In this document: piece by piece, positions 50,681 to 59,298 of the stretch
Position numbering within the stretch: the first letter of the stretch is position 1
Layout of the letters: each line of letters opens with the position of its first letter
NCBI RefSeq assembly: GCF_021390435.2
Contig: NZ_JAJVCN010000004.1
Span: 1,034,501-1,098,500 of the forward strand
DNA from: Kibdelosporangium philippinense
GTDB lineage: Bacteria; Actinomycetota; Actinomycetes; Mycobacteriales; Pseudonocardiaceae
Direction of reading: 5' to 3'
Length of the DNA stretch: 64,000 nucleotides
Notes under the pieces: model-generated
Told to the model about the DNA's origin: nothing
The model's input: the letters and a program-made list of their open reading frames with translations, nothing else
Database searches by the model: none
Translations under genes and position numbers: made by a program

Positions 50681-51534
50681 GCTTTCACCTTCTTGTAGCG
50701 CCACATGAGCACTGCCGTGCCCAGCACCGCGAGCAGCAGCGCGGCGACGCCGTAGACGGGGCCGTACGGGCCGATCAGAGTGAGGTCGTCGGTAGTGCCG
50801 AACAGCCACTCGTCGACGCCGTTCAGAAGGTTCACCGGGTTGAGCAAGCCAGCCAGGTATGCCGCGTCACCCGAGCTGAACGACTGCAGCGCGCCGGAAA
50901 CCGGTGCGCTGAGCAGGAAAACGGCGATGATGAGACCGGTCGCGAACACTCGCCTGCCGGTCAACGACGCCAGCGGCAACGCGATCGCCGCGACCACGAT
51001 GGCGTGAATCAAGGCGACAATCACGCCGGGGATCAGGTCGCCGAGTTCGCCGAAGACCTCACCGAGCCCGCCGGTGCTGAACGCGAGCCCGATGAACATG
51101 ATCAGCAGGGGACCGGCGTACATGAGGAAGACAGCGGAGATCAGCGCGCCGAATTTTGCCAACGCGTACTGCGTCCGGTGCGGCGGGCGCGAGAAGTACA
51201 GCGGCAGCAAGCTGTTGCGCAGATCGCGGGATACCAGTTCGGGAGCGACGATCGCGGCGAACGCGGTGATTCCGTACGAGAACGTCGACACGAGTCCGAC
51301 GTACGTCAGCACCGGTTCGGGCAGTTGGCTGCTGACGACGACGATGATCAGCGACGCCATGCTGGCGATCGTGAGCATGCCCAGCGGCAGGATCTTCGCC
51401 TTCGCCGTTCGGCCAAGCCCGAACGCGCTGCGCAGGCTGTGCACGTAGATCGACCACGCCGAATAACGGCGGCTCAGCCGCGGGCCTTCGTATCTCTGAT
51501 ATCCAATGTCGTGTATGACACCCGATTCAGGCAT
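50677..51534 (-). CDS. ABC-2-type exporter permease
   Basis: About 285 aa with six hydrophobic segments (GMLTIASMASLIIVVVSSQ, YGITAFAAIVAPELVSRDLRNSLLPLYFSRP, FLMYAGPLLIMFIGLAF, GVIVALIHAIVVAAIALPLAS, VFATGLIIAVFLLSAPV and GVAALLLAVLGTAVLMW). The start at 51534 follows GAGGAGG and overlaps the upstream ATPase by 8 bp. The N-terminal DIGYQRYEG comes from a heptad tract (51487-51511) with GGA, TAT and AGA codons. It pairs with the ATPase at 51527-52447. Confidence 0.85.
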   Translation of the reverse strand: MPESGVIHDIGYQRYEGPRLSRRYSAWSIYVHSLRSAFGLGRTAKAKILPLGMLTIASMASLIIVVVSSQLPEPVLTYVGLVSTFSYGITAFAAIVAPELVSRDLRNSLLPLYFSRPPHRTQYALAKFGALISAVFLMYAGPLLIMFIGLAFSTGGLGEVFGELGDLIPGVIVALIHAIVVAAIALPLASLTGRRVFATGLIIAVFLLSAPVSGALQSFSSGDAAYLAGLLNPVNLLNGVDEWLFGTTDDLTLIGPYGPVYGVAALLLAVLGTAVLMWRYKKVKA

Positions 51535-52447
51535 GGCTGACCTCCTCCCGGAACAGGTCGGCGACCTGGTGACGGTGCTGTTCAAGACGGTGCAACGACA
51601 GGTCGAGGTCCGCGACCGCGTCGCGGATCGTGTCGAATGTGGCGTCACCGTTGAGCGTCACCATCAGCACGCGGTCTTTGCGGCGCACCGCGAGACCGCT
51701 GCTCGCCAGCCGGTCGGTCAGCGCGTCCTCGCCGTCGTCGACCTCGATCATCAAGATGTCGCTGTGTTGCGTCATTGACGACAAGCTCGCCGACCGCAGC
51801 AGTCGTCCGTTTTCGATGGCGACGAGTGACGTGCAGATCCGCTCGATCTCGCCGAGCAGGTGCGAGCAGACGACCACGGAGATGCCGAACTCGCTGCCGA
51901 TCCGGTGCACCAGGGTGAGCATCGCCCTGCGGCCTTCCGGATCGAGCCCGTTCGTCGGCTCGTCCAGCAGCAGCAACTCGGGATCGTGCACAAGCGCTTG
52001 GGCAAGCTTGACCCGCTGTTTCATGCCGGTCGAGTAGCCGCCGATCTGGCGGTAGCGCTCTTCGTACAACCCGACGTGCCGCAACGTCTCCGACGCCCGC
52101 TCGCGAGCAGCGGCGGGCGGAAGCCCGCTGACGCGTCCCATGTGGGTGACGAACTCGGCCGCGGACACGTCCGGCGGAAGGCAGTCGTGCTCGGGCATGT
52201 AGCCCACACGTGCACGGACGGCGTCACCATCAGTGAGCGGGTCCAACCCCAGTACCCGGATCTTGCCGCCGGTCGGTTCGAGCAACCCCAGCGACAGTTT
52301 GATCAGCGTGCTCTTGCCTGCACCGTTGGCGCCGACCAGCCCCACGATGCCCGGTTCGATGGTCACCGTGAGGTCGGCGAGCGCGGTGACCGTGCCGCCG
52401 TACCGCTTCTCCAGTGACTCGGTCTCGATCAGGTTCACGCGGAGCAC
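51527..52447 (-). CDS. ABC exporter ATPase
   Basis: A 306-aa ATPase: Walker A GANGAGKST near residues 38-46, signature YSTGMKQRVKLAQALVHDP, Walker B LLLLDEP, D-loop GLDPEGRR, switch CSHLL. The C-terminal domain (DDGEDALTDRLASSGLAVRRKDRVLMV) is typical of CcmA-type exporters. First gene of the operon ATPase-permease-ATPase-permease, i.e. two related exporters side by side. GTG 52447 or the GTG at 52438 may be the start. Confidence 0.9.
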   Translation of the reverse strand: MLRVNLIETESLEKRYGGTVTALADLTVTIEPGIVGLVGANGAGKSTLIKLSLGLLEPTGGKIRVLGLDPLTDGDAVRARVGYMPEHDCLPPDVSAAEFVTHMGRVSGLPPAAARERASETLRHVGLYEERYRQIGGYSTGMKQRVKLAQALVHDPELLLLDEPTNGLDPEGRRAMLTLVHRIGSEFGISVVVCSHLLGEIERICTSLVAIENGRLLRSASLSSMTQHSDILMIEVDDGEDALTDRLASSGLAVRRKDRVLMVTLNGDATFDTIRDAVADLDLSLHRLEQHRHQVADLFREEVSHA

Positions 52448-52530
52448 GTTACGGAGCCCGGCCGATCAAGGCATCCGGCACCGTCCCTGGAAAAAGCGGC
52501 CGTGCCCCTAGGGGATATGCCCGAAAAAGG

Positions 52531-52567
52531 CCGAAGCCGGTGCGACTCGTCGTCGCACCGGCTTCGG
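52531..52567 (-). terminator. strong intrinsic terminator after LVIVD gene
   Basis: Perfect 16-bp stem (CCGAAGCCGGTGCGAC and its complement) with a 5-nt loop, followed on the minus strand by CCTTTTTCGGG. It ends the LVIVD transcript 17 bp after the stop codon. Confidence 0.92.
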
Positions 52568-52583
52568 TGGAAGGAAAGTCAGA

Positions 52584-53996
52584 TCACCAGAAATGCGTCT
52601 GGGTCTGCGCGTTGAATTCCCTCATGTTCACGAACTTCGCCGAGAGAACCCGGGGATCGACGATCTCGAGGACCTCGAAGCCCTTCTCGATGTCCGACGA
52701 GTAGATGTGCCCGTTGTAGTAGTACGTCGACCACGGTCCCGCGGTGGTCAGCGTGTTGGAGACCGGGCCGCGCTCCCAGTAGCCGATCTCCTTCGGCCGC
52801 TTGGAGTCGGTGAAGTCCCACACCGAGATCCCGCCCTGGTACCAGGCCTGGACCATGATGTCCTTGCCGAGCACAGGGATCAGCGAGCCGTTGTGCGCGA
52901 CGCACACCTCGGACTCCGCGTTGGGCCTCGGGATCTTGAAGTAGCTGCGGAACTCCAGCTTGCGGTTGTCACCACGACCGGTGATGTCGTAGACGCCGTC
53001 CGCGCCGCGCTCCGGGCCGATCTGCTCGTTGCAGGTCGCACGGCCGCCACCACCGAGCTCGTCGGTGAACACGACCTTGGTGCCCTCGTTGTTGAAGGTC
53101 GCCGAGTGCCAGAACGCGAAGTTCTTGTTGTCCTGCACCTGGTTGATCACACGCGGCTTCTCGCGGTTCTTGATGTCGAACAGGATGCCGTCACCCATGC
53201 AGGCACCGGCCGCGAGATCCTTCGACGGGTACACGGTGATGTCGTGGCAGCCGGAGGTCGGCGTCACGAACCGGTCCGGGAAGGTGCCGGGGACACCGGC
53301 GTTACCGCCGTCCGGGAACAGCACCGGCTTGGCCACGATCGCCGCGGCTGCCGGGTTTTTGACCGGCACCTTGATGATCGAGATCAGGTCGTGCGGCGGT
53401 GAGCAGTCAGGGAACTCCGCGCGCGGGCTGTAGGAGGAGACGTAGAGGTAGAGGTCCTTGGACTTGTTGTCAGGGACCAGCGTGTGGGTGTGCGAACCGC
53501 AGTTCGTCTCCACCGCCGCGACGTACTTCGGCGCACGCACGTCGCTGATGTCGAAGATCTTGATGCCTTCCCATGCCGTCTTCTCCGACGCGGGCTTGCT
53601 CACGCTGTTGCAGGAGTCGTCACTGCGTGAGGAGTCGGTGGACAGGAAGAGCAGGTTGCCGGAGACCGAGATGTCGTTCTGACCGCCGGGGCAGGAGACC
53701 TGGCTGATCAGCTTCGGCTTCCGTGGGTTACGGATGTCGTAGATGGTGAATCCGTTGTAGTTGCCGACAAACGCCTTGTCGCCACTGAATGCCATGTCGG
53801 TGTTCAACGCTTCAGGGACGTTGAACGGCGCTTGTTTCGGCAGGCTGGCAAGCTGGCGGATGTTCCAGCTGTGCCGGACTTCGTCGATGCTGGGGATGCC
53901 GCTCTGCTCAGCAGCCGCTGCCGGCGTGCTGATGATCACCGGTAGTGCTATGGCCGCGGCTGAAAGCAGCGCGAGCGATCTACCTTTCGCCCCCAT
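52584..53996 (-). CDS. secreted LVIVD-repeat beta-propeller protein
   Basis: A 470-aa exported protein: signal peptide about 1-29 (LALLSAAAIALPVIISTPAAAA), then repeats with the LVIVD-like strand pattern such as GFTIYDIRNPRKPKLISQVSCPGG, GIKIFDISDVRAPKYVAAVETNCGSHTHT, GILFDIKNREKPRVINQV, GISVWDFTDSKRPKEIGYW and GFEVLEIVDPRVLSA. It should fold as a propeller at the cell surface. Function unknown. It is divergent from a DUF305 lipoprotein; LVIVD and DUF305 genes are commonly neighbours in actinobacteria, which suggests a shared role. Confidence 0.88.
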   Translation of the reverse strand: MGAKGRSLALLSAAAIALPVIISTPAAAAEQSGIPSIDEVRHSWNIRQLASLPKQAPFNVPEALNTDMAFSGDKAFVGNYNGFTIYDIRNPRKPKLISQVSCPGGQNDISVSGNLLFLSTDSSRSDDSCNSVSKPASEKTAWEGIKIFDISDVRAPKYVAAVETNCGSHTHTLVPDNKSKDLYLYVSSYSPRAEFPDCSPPHDLISIIKVPVKNPAAAAIVAKPVLFPDGGNAGVPGTFPDRFVTPTSGCHDITVYPSKDLAAGACMGDGILFDIKNREKPRVINQVQDNKNFAFWHSATFNNEGTKVVFTDELGGGGRATCNEQIGPERGADGVYDITGRGDNRKLEFRSYFKIPRPNAESEVCVAHNGSLIPVLGKDIMVQAWYQGGISVWDFTDSKRPKEIGYWERGPVSNTLTTAGPWSTYYYNGHIYSSDIEKGFEVLEIVDPRVLSAKFVNMREFNAQTQTHFW

Positions 53997-54119
53997 GTCA
54001 GCTCCTCTCGCCCGACGCTGGACACGCCGGGTGGGAGACAGTATTCCGTATCAGTTAGCTACTGAAAGCATCCGAAAGTAGGAAACCAACCTGATTGGTG
54101 TCCTGTACTTTTACGCACT

Positions 54120-54740
54120 GTGAGGAGCGCGTGGATAGTTGGTTTCGCTGTGACACTTACGGTTGTCGGGTGTACGGCCGAGCCGAATCCGGTGAGTGAC
54201 ACCCCAGGGGTGATCGTGCCGGGCAAACCAGGCGAGCCCGCGAAGACGCTGGAGCCCGGGCAAACCCCCGCGGACATGCCGCGAAACCAGCCGAACGACG
54301 CCGACTTCCGGTACATCCGGATGATGATCAAACATCACCAGCAGGCGCTGGAGATGACCGGCCTGGTGCCGGAGCGTGGCGCGAACCCGACGCTGAAGTC
54401 GTTCGCGAGCCGCATCGCCGACACGCAGGGCCCCGACATCAAGTCGATGGAAGCCTGGCTGTCCAAGAATGGCAGCGGCGGCGGAGCGGCGCACGGCGGT
54501 CACGAGCAGATGGTGGGCATGGTGACGCCCGAACAGCTCGCCACGTTGCGCGCGGCGAGCGGCCCGGATTTCGACAAGTTGTTCCTGCAGTTGATGACCG
54601 CGCATCACGAAGGCGCGCTGTCGATGGCGACCGACGTGCTGCAGACGGGGTCGGACGTGTTCGTCGAGGAGATGGCCCAGGACGTGATCGTCACCCAGGA
54701 GAAGGAGATCGCCCAGATGAAGGCGATGACCGCGCCCTGA
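54120..54740 (+). CDS. DUF305 lipoprotein
   Basis: A 206-aa lipoprotein: signal ending VVGC near residue 18, a Pro/Gly linker (GKPGEPAKTLEPGQTPADMP), then the DUF305 helical bundle with DADFRYIRMMIKHHQQALEMTGLV and a second DKLFLQLMTAHHEGALSMATDVL. The HHQQA and HHEGA pairs are the conserved His/Met-rich sites, suggestive of metal binding. GTG start at 54120. Located outside the membrane. Divergent from the LVIVD gene. Confidence 0.88.
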   Translation: MRSAWIVGFAVTLTVVGCTAEPNPVSDTPGVIVPGKPGEPAKTLEPGQTPADMPRNQPNDADFRYIRMMIKHHQQALEMTGLVPERGANPTLKSFASRIADTQGPDIKSMEAWLSKNGSGGGAAHGGHEQMVGMVTPEQLATLRAASGPDFDKLFLQLMTAHHEGALSMATDVLQTGSDVFVEEMAQDVIVTQEKEIAQMKAMTAP

Positions 54741-54756
54741 TCCTGTTTCCTCTTTC

Positions 54757-54865
54757 CTCGATCAGATCTCGTATCCGATCGCTCTGCTGGATGGCGGCCG
54801 CGTCTGCCTCGGCCGGTCGGACCGCGGGTTTCCGGTCGCAGAACCAGGTTTCCTATCTGATCTAG
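54757..54865. repeat. heptad-related repeats left of IS5 element
   Basis: Contains ATCAGATCTCGTATCCGATC (54761-54780) and CCAGGTTTCCTATCTGATC (54844-54862). The second copy is broken by the insertion, and its right-hand context continues at 56193. Confidence 0.7.
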
Positions 54866-54907
54866 GGCCTGTTTTAGAAGTTGATCTAGATTTGAAACGA
54901 TCTTGGG

Positions 54908-55783
54908 GTGGGCCGTGGCGATCTGACGGACGAGCAGTGGACGAAGCTGGAGGCGGTGCTACCCAAGGGCAAGAAGCCCGGTCGGCCACCCAAGCATCCG
55001 AAACGACAGCTCATCGACGGGATCCGTTTTCGGGTCCGCACCGGCATCCAGTGGCGTGATCTGCCCGGTCGCTACGGCCCCTGGCAGACAGTGTATGGGC
55101 TGTTCCGGCGCTGGCAACGAGACGGAACCTGGAAGCAAATCCTGTCCCAGTTTCAGGCCCAGGCCGACGCGGCCGGATTAATCACCTGGGACATCAGCGT
55201 GGACTCCACGGTCGCACGCGTGCACCAGCACGCCGCTGGCGCACGAAATCAGGGAGATCTGCAGCGGGAATCGCCGGGCGGGGTGGACATCGAGCCGGCT
55301 GATCACGGGATCGGCCGGTCACGAGGTGGGCGGACCACGAAGCTGCATCTGGCAACCGAACAGGGACAAAAGCCGTTGTCAGTGGTGGTCACCGCTGGGC
55401 AACGGGGCGACTCACCGCAGTTCCAGCCGGTCCTGGAACAGATCAGTGTGCCGCGGATCGGTCCGGGCAGGCCGCGGACCCGTCCAGACCAAGTGTTAGC
55501 CGACAAGGCGTACGGCTCTCGCGCCAACCGCGCCTACCTGCGCCGCCGAGGGATTCGATGCACCATCCCGGAGAAGGCCGACCAGATCCGCCACCGCAAG
55601 AATCGAGGTAGGCACGGCGGTCGCCCTCCCGCGTTCGACCACGAGGTCTACAAGCAACGGCACTCGGTCGAGTGCGGCATCAACCGGCTCAAACGCAACC
55701 GGGCCGTGGCCACTCGCTACGACAAGCTGGCCGTTCGCTACGAGGCCACCGTCACCGTTGCCGCGATCAACGAGTGGCTCTGA
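54908..55783 (+). CDS. IS5-family transposase
   Basis: A 291-aa single-frame DDE transposase. DUF4096-like N-terminus: DLTDEQWTKLEAVLPKGKKPGRPPKHPKRQLIDGIRFRVRTGIQWRDLP. Catalytic DSTVARVHQHAAGA (first Asp), LADKAYGSRANRAYLRRRGI (second Asp) and KQRHSVECGINRLKRNRAVATRYDKLA (Glu). GTG start at 54908. Unlike many IS5 relatives it needs no programmed frameshift. Appears intact. Confidence 0.95.
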   Translation: MGRGDLTDEQWTKLEAVLPKGKKPGRPPKHPKRQLIDGIRFRVRTGIQWRDLPGRYGPWQTVYGLFRRWQRDGTWKQILSQFQAQADAAGLITWDISVDSTVARVHQHAAGARNQGDLQRESPGGVDIEPADHGIGRSRGGRTTKLHLATEQGQKPLSVVVTAGQRGDSPQFQPVLEQISVPRIGPGRPRTRPDQVLADKAYGSRANRAYLRRRGIRCTIPEKADQIRHRKNRGRHGGRPPAFDHEVYKQRHSVECGINRLKRNRAVATRYDKLAVRYEATVTVAAINEWL

Positions 55784-55847
55784 CCAGCGCCACGCCAGCG
55801 TGCGATCCTGGCGTCCCACTGGTTCGCACATCGGGAGAGACCTGGGG

Positions 55848-56150
55848 ATGACCGCCGACTACTACATCGCCGACACCGAGAACGGCGACCACATCGAGGA
55901 CCCCTCCGAAGACGCTCTGTTCATGCTCATCACCGACCTCGCCCACCCCGAGAACACCTTCCTGACGGTCAACCCCGCTGACATGGACGCGGGCTGGTAC
56001 GCCTCCGTGTCCCTGCTCGACGACGACACCTACGAGGTCGAACGACACCACCCCGACCAACAGGAACCCACGCGGACCACCAGTGCTGACCGCAACCAGA
56101 TCGCCAAAGACCTCACCATCTGGCTGGCTGGCCAGTTCCCTTCACCGTGA
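55848..56150 (+). CDS. IS passenger gene, small acidic protein, possibly Imm1-like
   Basis: A 100-aa acidic protein within the IS5 element, 65 bp after the transposase, ATG preceded by GGGAGAG. It reads DYYIADTENGDHIEDPSEDALFMLITDLAHPENTFLTV, then NPADMDAGWYASVSLLDDDTYEVERHH and a C-terminal helix NQIAKDLTIWLAGQFPSP. The pattern of an acidic N-terminus, a central strand with GWYASV and a final helix recalls Imm1-type immunity proteins, but the match is by eye only. No toxin gene is beside it. What it does for the element is unknown. Confidence 0.6.
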   Translation: MTADYYIADTENGDHIEDPSEDALFMLITDLAHPENTFLTVNPADMDAGWYASVSLLDDDTYEVERHHPDQQEPTRTTSADRNQIAKDLTIWLAGQFPSP

Positions 56151-56192
56151 CCAGCCAGACCTAACCAACGAGATTTCCAAAACAGGCCCTAG

Positions 56193-56432
56193 TCGGAACG
56201 CCAGGTGCCCTATTCGGTCGCCGGGCCAGGCGCCGATCGGATTGCCGTGTCAGGCCCCTGTCGGATTGCAGCATCAGGTTTCCTATCCGATCAAAGGGCC
56301 TAGATGCCTACCGGGGCGCGGCGCCAGGGTTTCTCTGGCGCCCGACCAGGTTTCGTATCCGATCAGCGCGGTGGGGTCCTCCCATCCGACCGCCGGACCA
56401 GACCAGGTTTCCTATCTGATGTCTGATGTAGG
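56193..56432. repeat. array of heptad-related repeats right of IS5 element
   Basis: Contains TCAGGTTTCCTATCCGATC (about 56274-56292), CCAGGTTTCGTATCCGATC (about 56348-56366) and CCAGGTTTCCTATCTGATG (56402-56420), with diverged CGGATTGC copies before them. Units lie 50-75 bp apart. No gene is seen here. Confidence 0.7.
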
Positions 56433-57056
56433 TCAGCCGGGCACGTTCGTGGGCGGCGTAGTTGGCGTGCTCGGTGCCGTCGTCGGTGGCTGCGGTTGCG
56501 GTGCTTGGCGGGGAGGCCGCGGGGCGTCCCGGAAATCGCGGTAGTCGCGGTAGTCGCGATACGGACGCTGCTCCCAGTTCGGGCCGTTGCCGCGCGGGCC
56601 ACGGTCGAACTGGTGATAACCGTAGTAACTACGGCCGCGCGGACCGTCCCTGTCGATAAGGGCGACCACGCCACCGCCGATCACCAGGCCGACAAGGCCC
56701 GCGGCCACGACCTGAGTGGCCCGGCGCCGGACGAACCTGCCGAACCCACCTGGCGTCCGAGCGGCAGTTGGCGGAACCGGAGGCGTTGGCGGCGGGGGAG
56801 GCGGCGGCGCTTCGGCGCCGAGGGCCGAGGTCTGGTCAGACTGCTCGGCCTGAGGCTGGGCGTTCTGTTGGGCAGCAGCTTCCGAGCCAGCAGCCTCGGA
56901 GCCCCCACCATCAGGGCCAGCCGCCGCCGTTGGGGCTGCCTGGTCTGCGGGCTCCGGCTGGTTCAGTGGAGTGGTGGCCTGGGCGGGAGCTTCGGGCTGC
57001 GCGTCCTGGTCGTTCGGTTGAGCCTGCGGTCGTGGGTCATTGGGTTGGTCGGACAC
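56433..57056 (-). CDS. proline/glutamine-rich single-pass membrane protein
   Basis: A 207-aa protein: a disordered N-terminus rich in Pro, Gln and Ala (PRPQAQPNDQDAQPEAPAQA; a run of PPPPPPP near residue 85), one transmembrane helix near 112-134 (VVAAGLVGLVIGGGVVALI), and an outer tail rich in Tyr, Arg and Asp (YRDYRDYRDFRDAPRPP) ending in Pro/Thr. GTG start with GGGGAG at 8 nt. Topology suggests the tail lies outside. No family is recognised. The tail resembles that of the proline-rich protein at 3250-3645. Confidence 0.75.
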   Translation of the reverse strand: MSDQPNDPRPQAQPNDQDAQPEAPAQATTPLNQPEPADQAAPTAAAGPDGGGSEAAGSEAAAQQNAQPQAEQSDQTSALGAEAPPPPPPPTPPVPPTAARTPGGFGRFVRRRATQVVAAGLVGLVIGGGVVALIDRDGPRGRSYYGYHQFDRGPRGNGPNWEQRPYRDYRDYRDFRDAPRPPRQAPQPQPPTTAPSTPTTPPTNVPG

Positions 57057-57240
57057 TGGTCGCTCCCCGTGACGTGCGAAAAATCGATGACGTCTCCAGG
57101 TTCACCCGGGTTACTGTGCGTGAGCTGAGTGATAGCTGTCGAATCGGTAACTGCCAGGGGCGACCCAGGGCAGAACCGGCTGGTCGGCCACTCGATACGA
57201 TGCCAACCCACACCGAAAACCGTCGTGAAGGAGCAATACC

Positions 57241-59298
57241 GTGTCCCAGTCTCCCGCCGTCCAGGCCGTACCCGCCAAGCGCGTGGTGGTACCGGCAGGG
57301 ACTACGGCGAGCACCGCCGTGCGGGAGGCAGAACTGCCGACCAAAGGCCCGGACGCCATCGTGGTGGTCCGCGACCCGGAAGGCAAGCTGCGCGACCTGT
57401 CATGGGCGCCGGACGCGGATGTCGAGGTCGAAGCGGTCGCGGCGGACACCGAGGACGGCCGCTCGGTTATCCGGCACTCGACCGCGCACGTGCTCGCCCA
57501 GGCCGTCCAGCAGATGTTCCCTGAAGCCAAGCTCGGCATCGGACCGTTCATCAAGGACGGCTTCTACTACGACTTCGACGTCGAGAAGCCGTTCACCCCT
57601 GAGGACCTGCAGGCGCTGGAGAAGCGCATGAAGCAGATCATCAAGGGCGCCCAGCGGTTCTCCCGGCGGGTCGTCGAGTCGATCGACGCGGCGAAGGACG
57701 AACTCAAGGCCGAGCCGTACAAGCTGGAACTGGTGGACATCAAGTCCGATGTGGACACGAGCGAGGTGATGGAGGTCGGCGGCGGCGAGCTGACGATCTA
57801 CGACAACCTCGACCCGCGCTCGGGCGACAAGGTCTGGGGCGACCTTTGCCGCGGTCCGCACGTGCCGACCACCAAGTACATCCCGGCCTTCAAGCTGACC
57901 CGTTCGGCGGCGGCGTACTGGCGCGGCAGCGAGAAGAACCCGCAGCTGCAGCGGATCTACGGCACCGCATGGGAATCCCAGGAAGCGCAGGATCACTACC
58001 TGGAGATGCTGGCCGAGGCCGAGAAGCGCGACCACCGCAAGCTCGGCAACGAGCTCGACCTGTTCAGCTTCCCCGACGAGATCGGCTCCGGCCTCGCGGT
58101 GTTCCACCCCAAGGGCGGCGTGATCCGCAAGGCCATGGAGGACTACTCCCGGCGGCGGCACGAGGAAGAGGACTACGAGTTCGTCTACTCGCCGCACATC
58201 ACCAAGGGCACGCTGTTCGAGGTCTCCGGGCACCTGGACTGGTACAAGGACGGCATGTACCCGGCGATGCACCTCGACGCCGAGCTCAACGAGGACGGTT
58301 CGGTCCGCAAGCCTGGGCAGGACTACTACCTCAAGCCGATGAACTGCCCGTTCCACGACCTGATCTTCCGGTCGCGCGGCCGGTCGTACCGCGAACTGCC
58401 GCTGCGGATGTTCGAGTTCGGCTCGGTCTACCGGTACGAGAAGTCCGGTGTGGTCCACGGCCTGACCCGCGTGCGCGGCATGACGCAGGACGACGCGCAC
58501 ATCTTCTGCACCCCCGAGCAGGTCCGCGACGAGCTGAAGTCGCTGCTGACCTTCGTGCTGAACCTGCTGCGCGACTACGGTCTCGACGACTTCTACCTCG
58601 AACTGTCCACAAAGAACGAGGAGAAGTACGTCGGCTCGGACGAGATCTGGGAGCAGGCAACCGAAACGCTGCGTTCAGTGGCCGAGGAGTCCGGCCTCGA
58701 GCTGGTTCCTGACCCGGGCGGCGCGGCGTTCTACGGCCCGAAGATCTCGGTGCAGGCAAGGGACGCGCTTGGCCGGACCTGGCAGATGTCGACCATCCAG
58801 CTGGACTTCAACCTGCCGGAGCGTTTCGAGCTGGAGTACACCTCGGCGGACGGTTCACGCCAGCGCCCAGTGATGATCCACCGCGCGCTGTTCGGGTCGA
58901 TCGAGCGCTTCTTCGGCGTGCTCACCGAGCACTACGCGGGGGCGTTCCCGGCCTGGCTGTCGCCGGTGCAGGTGGTCGGGATCCCGATCGCCGACGAGCA
59001 CGCGGAGCACCTGCAGCAGGTGTCGAAGGCGTTGAAGGCCCGTGGTGTGCGGGTGGAGCTGGACTTCTCCGACGACCGGATGCAGAAGAAGATCCGTAAC
59101 CACACCATGCAGAAGGTGCCGTTCATGCTGCTCGCGGGCGGCAAGGACGTCGAGGCGGGCGCGGTGTCGTTCCGGTTCCGCGACGGCACCCAGATCAACG
59201 GTGTCCCGGTCGATCGGGCGGTTGACGTGATCACCGCGTGGACCGAGCGGCGCGAGAACAGCTCGCCGACGGCCGAAACGGTCCAGGCGACGCTGTGA
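57241..59298 (+). CDS. thrS: threonyl-tRNA synthetase
   Basis: A 685-aa class II aminoacyl-tRNA synthetase charging tRNA-Thr in the cytoplasm. TGS domain about 15-70, editing domain with HSTAHVLAQAV near 79-89 (HxxxH) and GDLCRGPHVPTT, catalytic core with MNCPFHDLIFRSRGRSYRELPLRMFEFGSVYRYE (motif 2) and MIHRALFGSIERFFGVLTEH (motif 3), and the anticodon-binding domain from about 575. GTG start preceded by GAAGGAG at 8 nt. The stop overlaps the HIT gene as GTGA. Order thrS-HIT-pgsA-patA-pimA matches the conserved actinobacterial locus. Confidence 0.97.
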   Translation: MSQSPAVQAVPAKRVVVPAGTTASTAVREAELPTKGPDAIVVVRDPEGKLRDLSWAPDADVEVEAVAADTEDGRSVIRHSTAHVLAQAVQQMFPEAKLGIGPFIKDGFYYDFDVEKPFTPEDLQALEKRMKQIIKGAQRFSRRVVESIDAAKDELKAEPYKLELVDIKSDVDTSEVMEVGGGELTIYDNLDPRSGDKVWGDLCRGPHVPTTKYIPAFKLTRSAAAYWRGSEKNPQLQRIYGTAWESQEAQDHYLEMLAEAEKRDHRKLGNELDLFSFPDEIGSGLAVFHPKGGVIRKAMEDYSRRRHEEEDYEFVYSPHITKGTLFEVSGHLDWYKDGMYPAMHLDAELNEDGSVRKPGQDYYLKPMNCPFHDLIFRSRGRSYRELPLRMFEFGSVYRYEKSGVVHGLTRVRGMTQDDAHIFCTPEQVRDELKSLLTFVLNLLRDYGLDDFYLELSTKNEEKYVGSDEIWEQATETLRSVAEESGLELVPDPGGAAFYGPKISVQARDALGRTWQMSTIQLDFNLPERFELEYTSADGSRQRPVMIHRALFGSIERFFGVLTEHYAGAFPAWLSPVQVVGIPIADEHAEHLQQVSKALKARGVRVELDFSDDRMQKKIRNHTMQKVPFMLLAGGKDVEAGAVSFRFRDGTQINGVPVDRAVDVITAWTERRENSSPTAETVQATL

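Larger units (their letters stand above)
54866..56188 (+). mobile_element. IS5-family insertion sequence with passenger gene, ~1.32 kb
   Basis: Terminal inverted repeats begin GGCCTGTTTT and end AAAACAGGCC, flanked by CTAG on both sides (54862-54865, 56189-56192), probably the target duplication (TA or CTAG; the boundary cannot be set more exactly since CTAG is palindromic). It carries a DDE transposase and a second small gene in the same direction, which is unusual for this family. Confidence 0.88.

Noticed and set aside
57060..57240. T-box or other riboswitch before thrS
   Set aside because: The leader is only 184 bp to the divergent gene and shows no T-box sequence or terminator stem.
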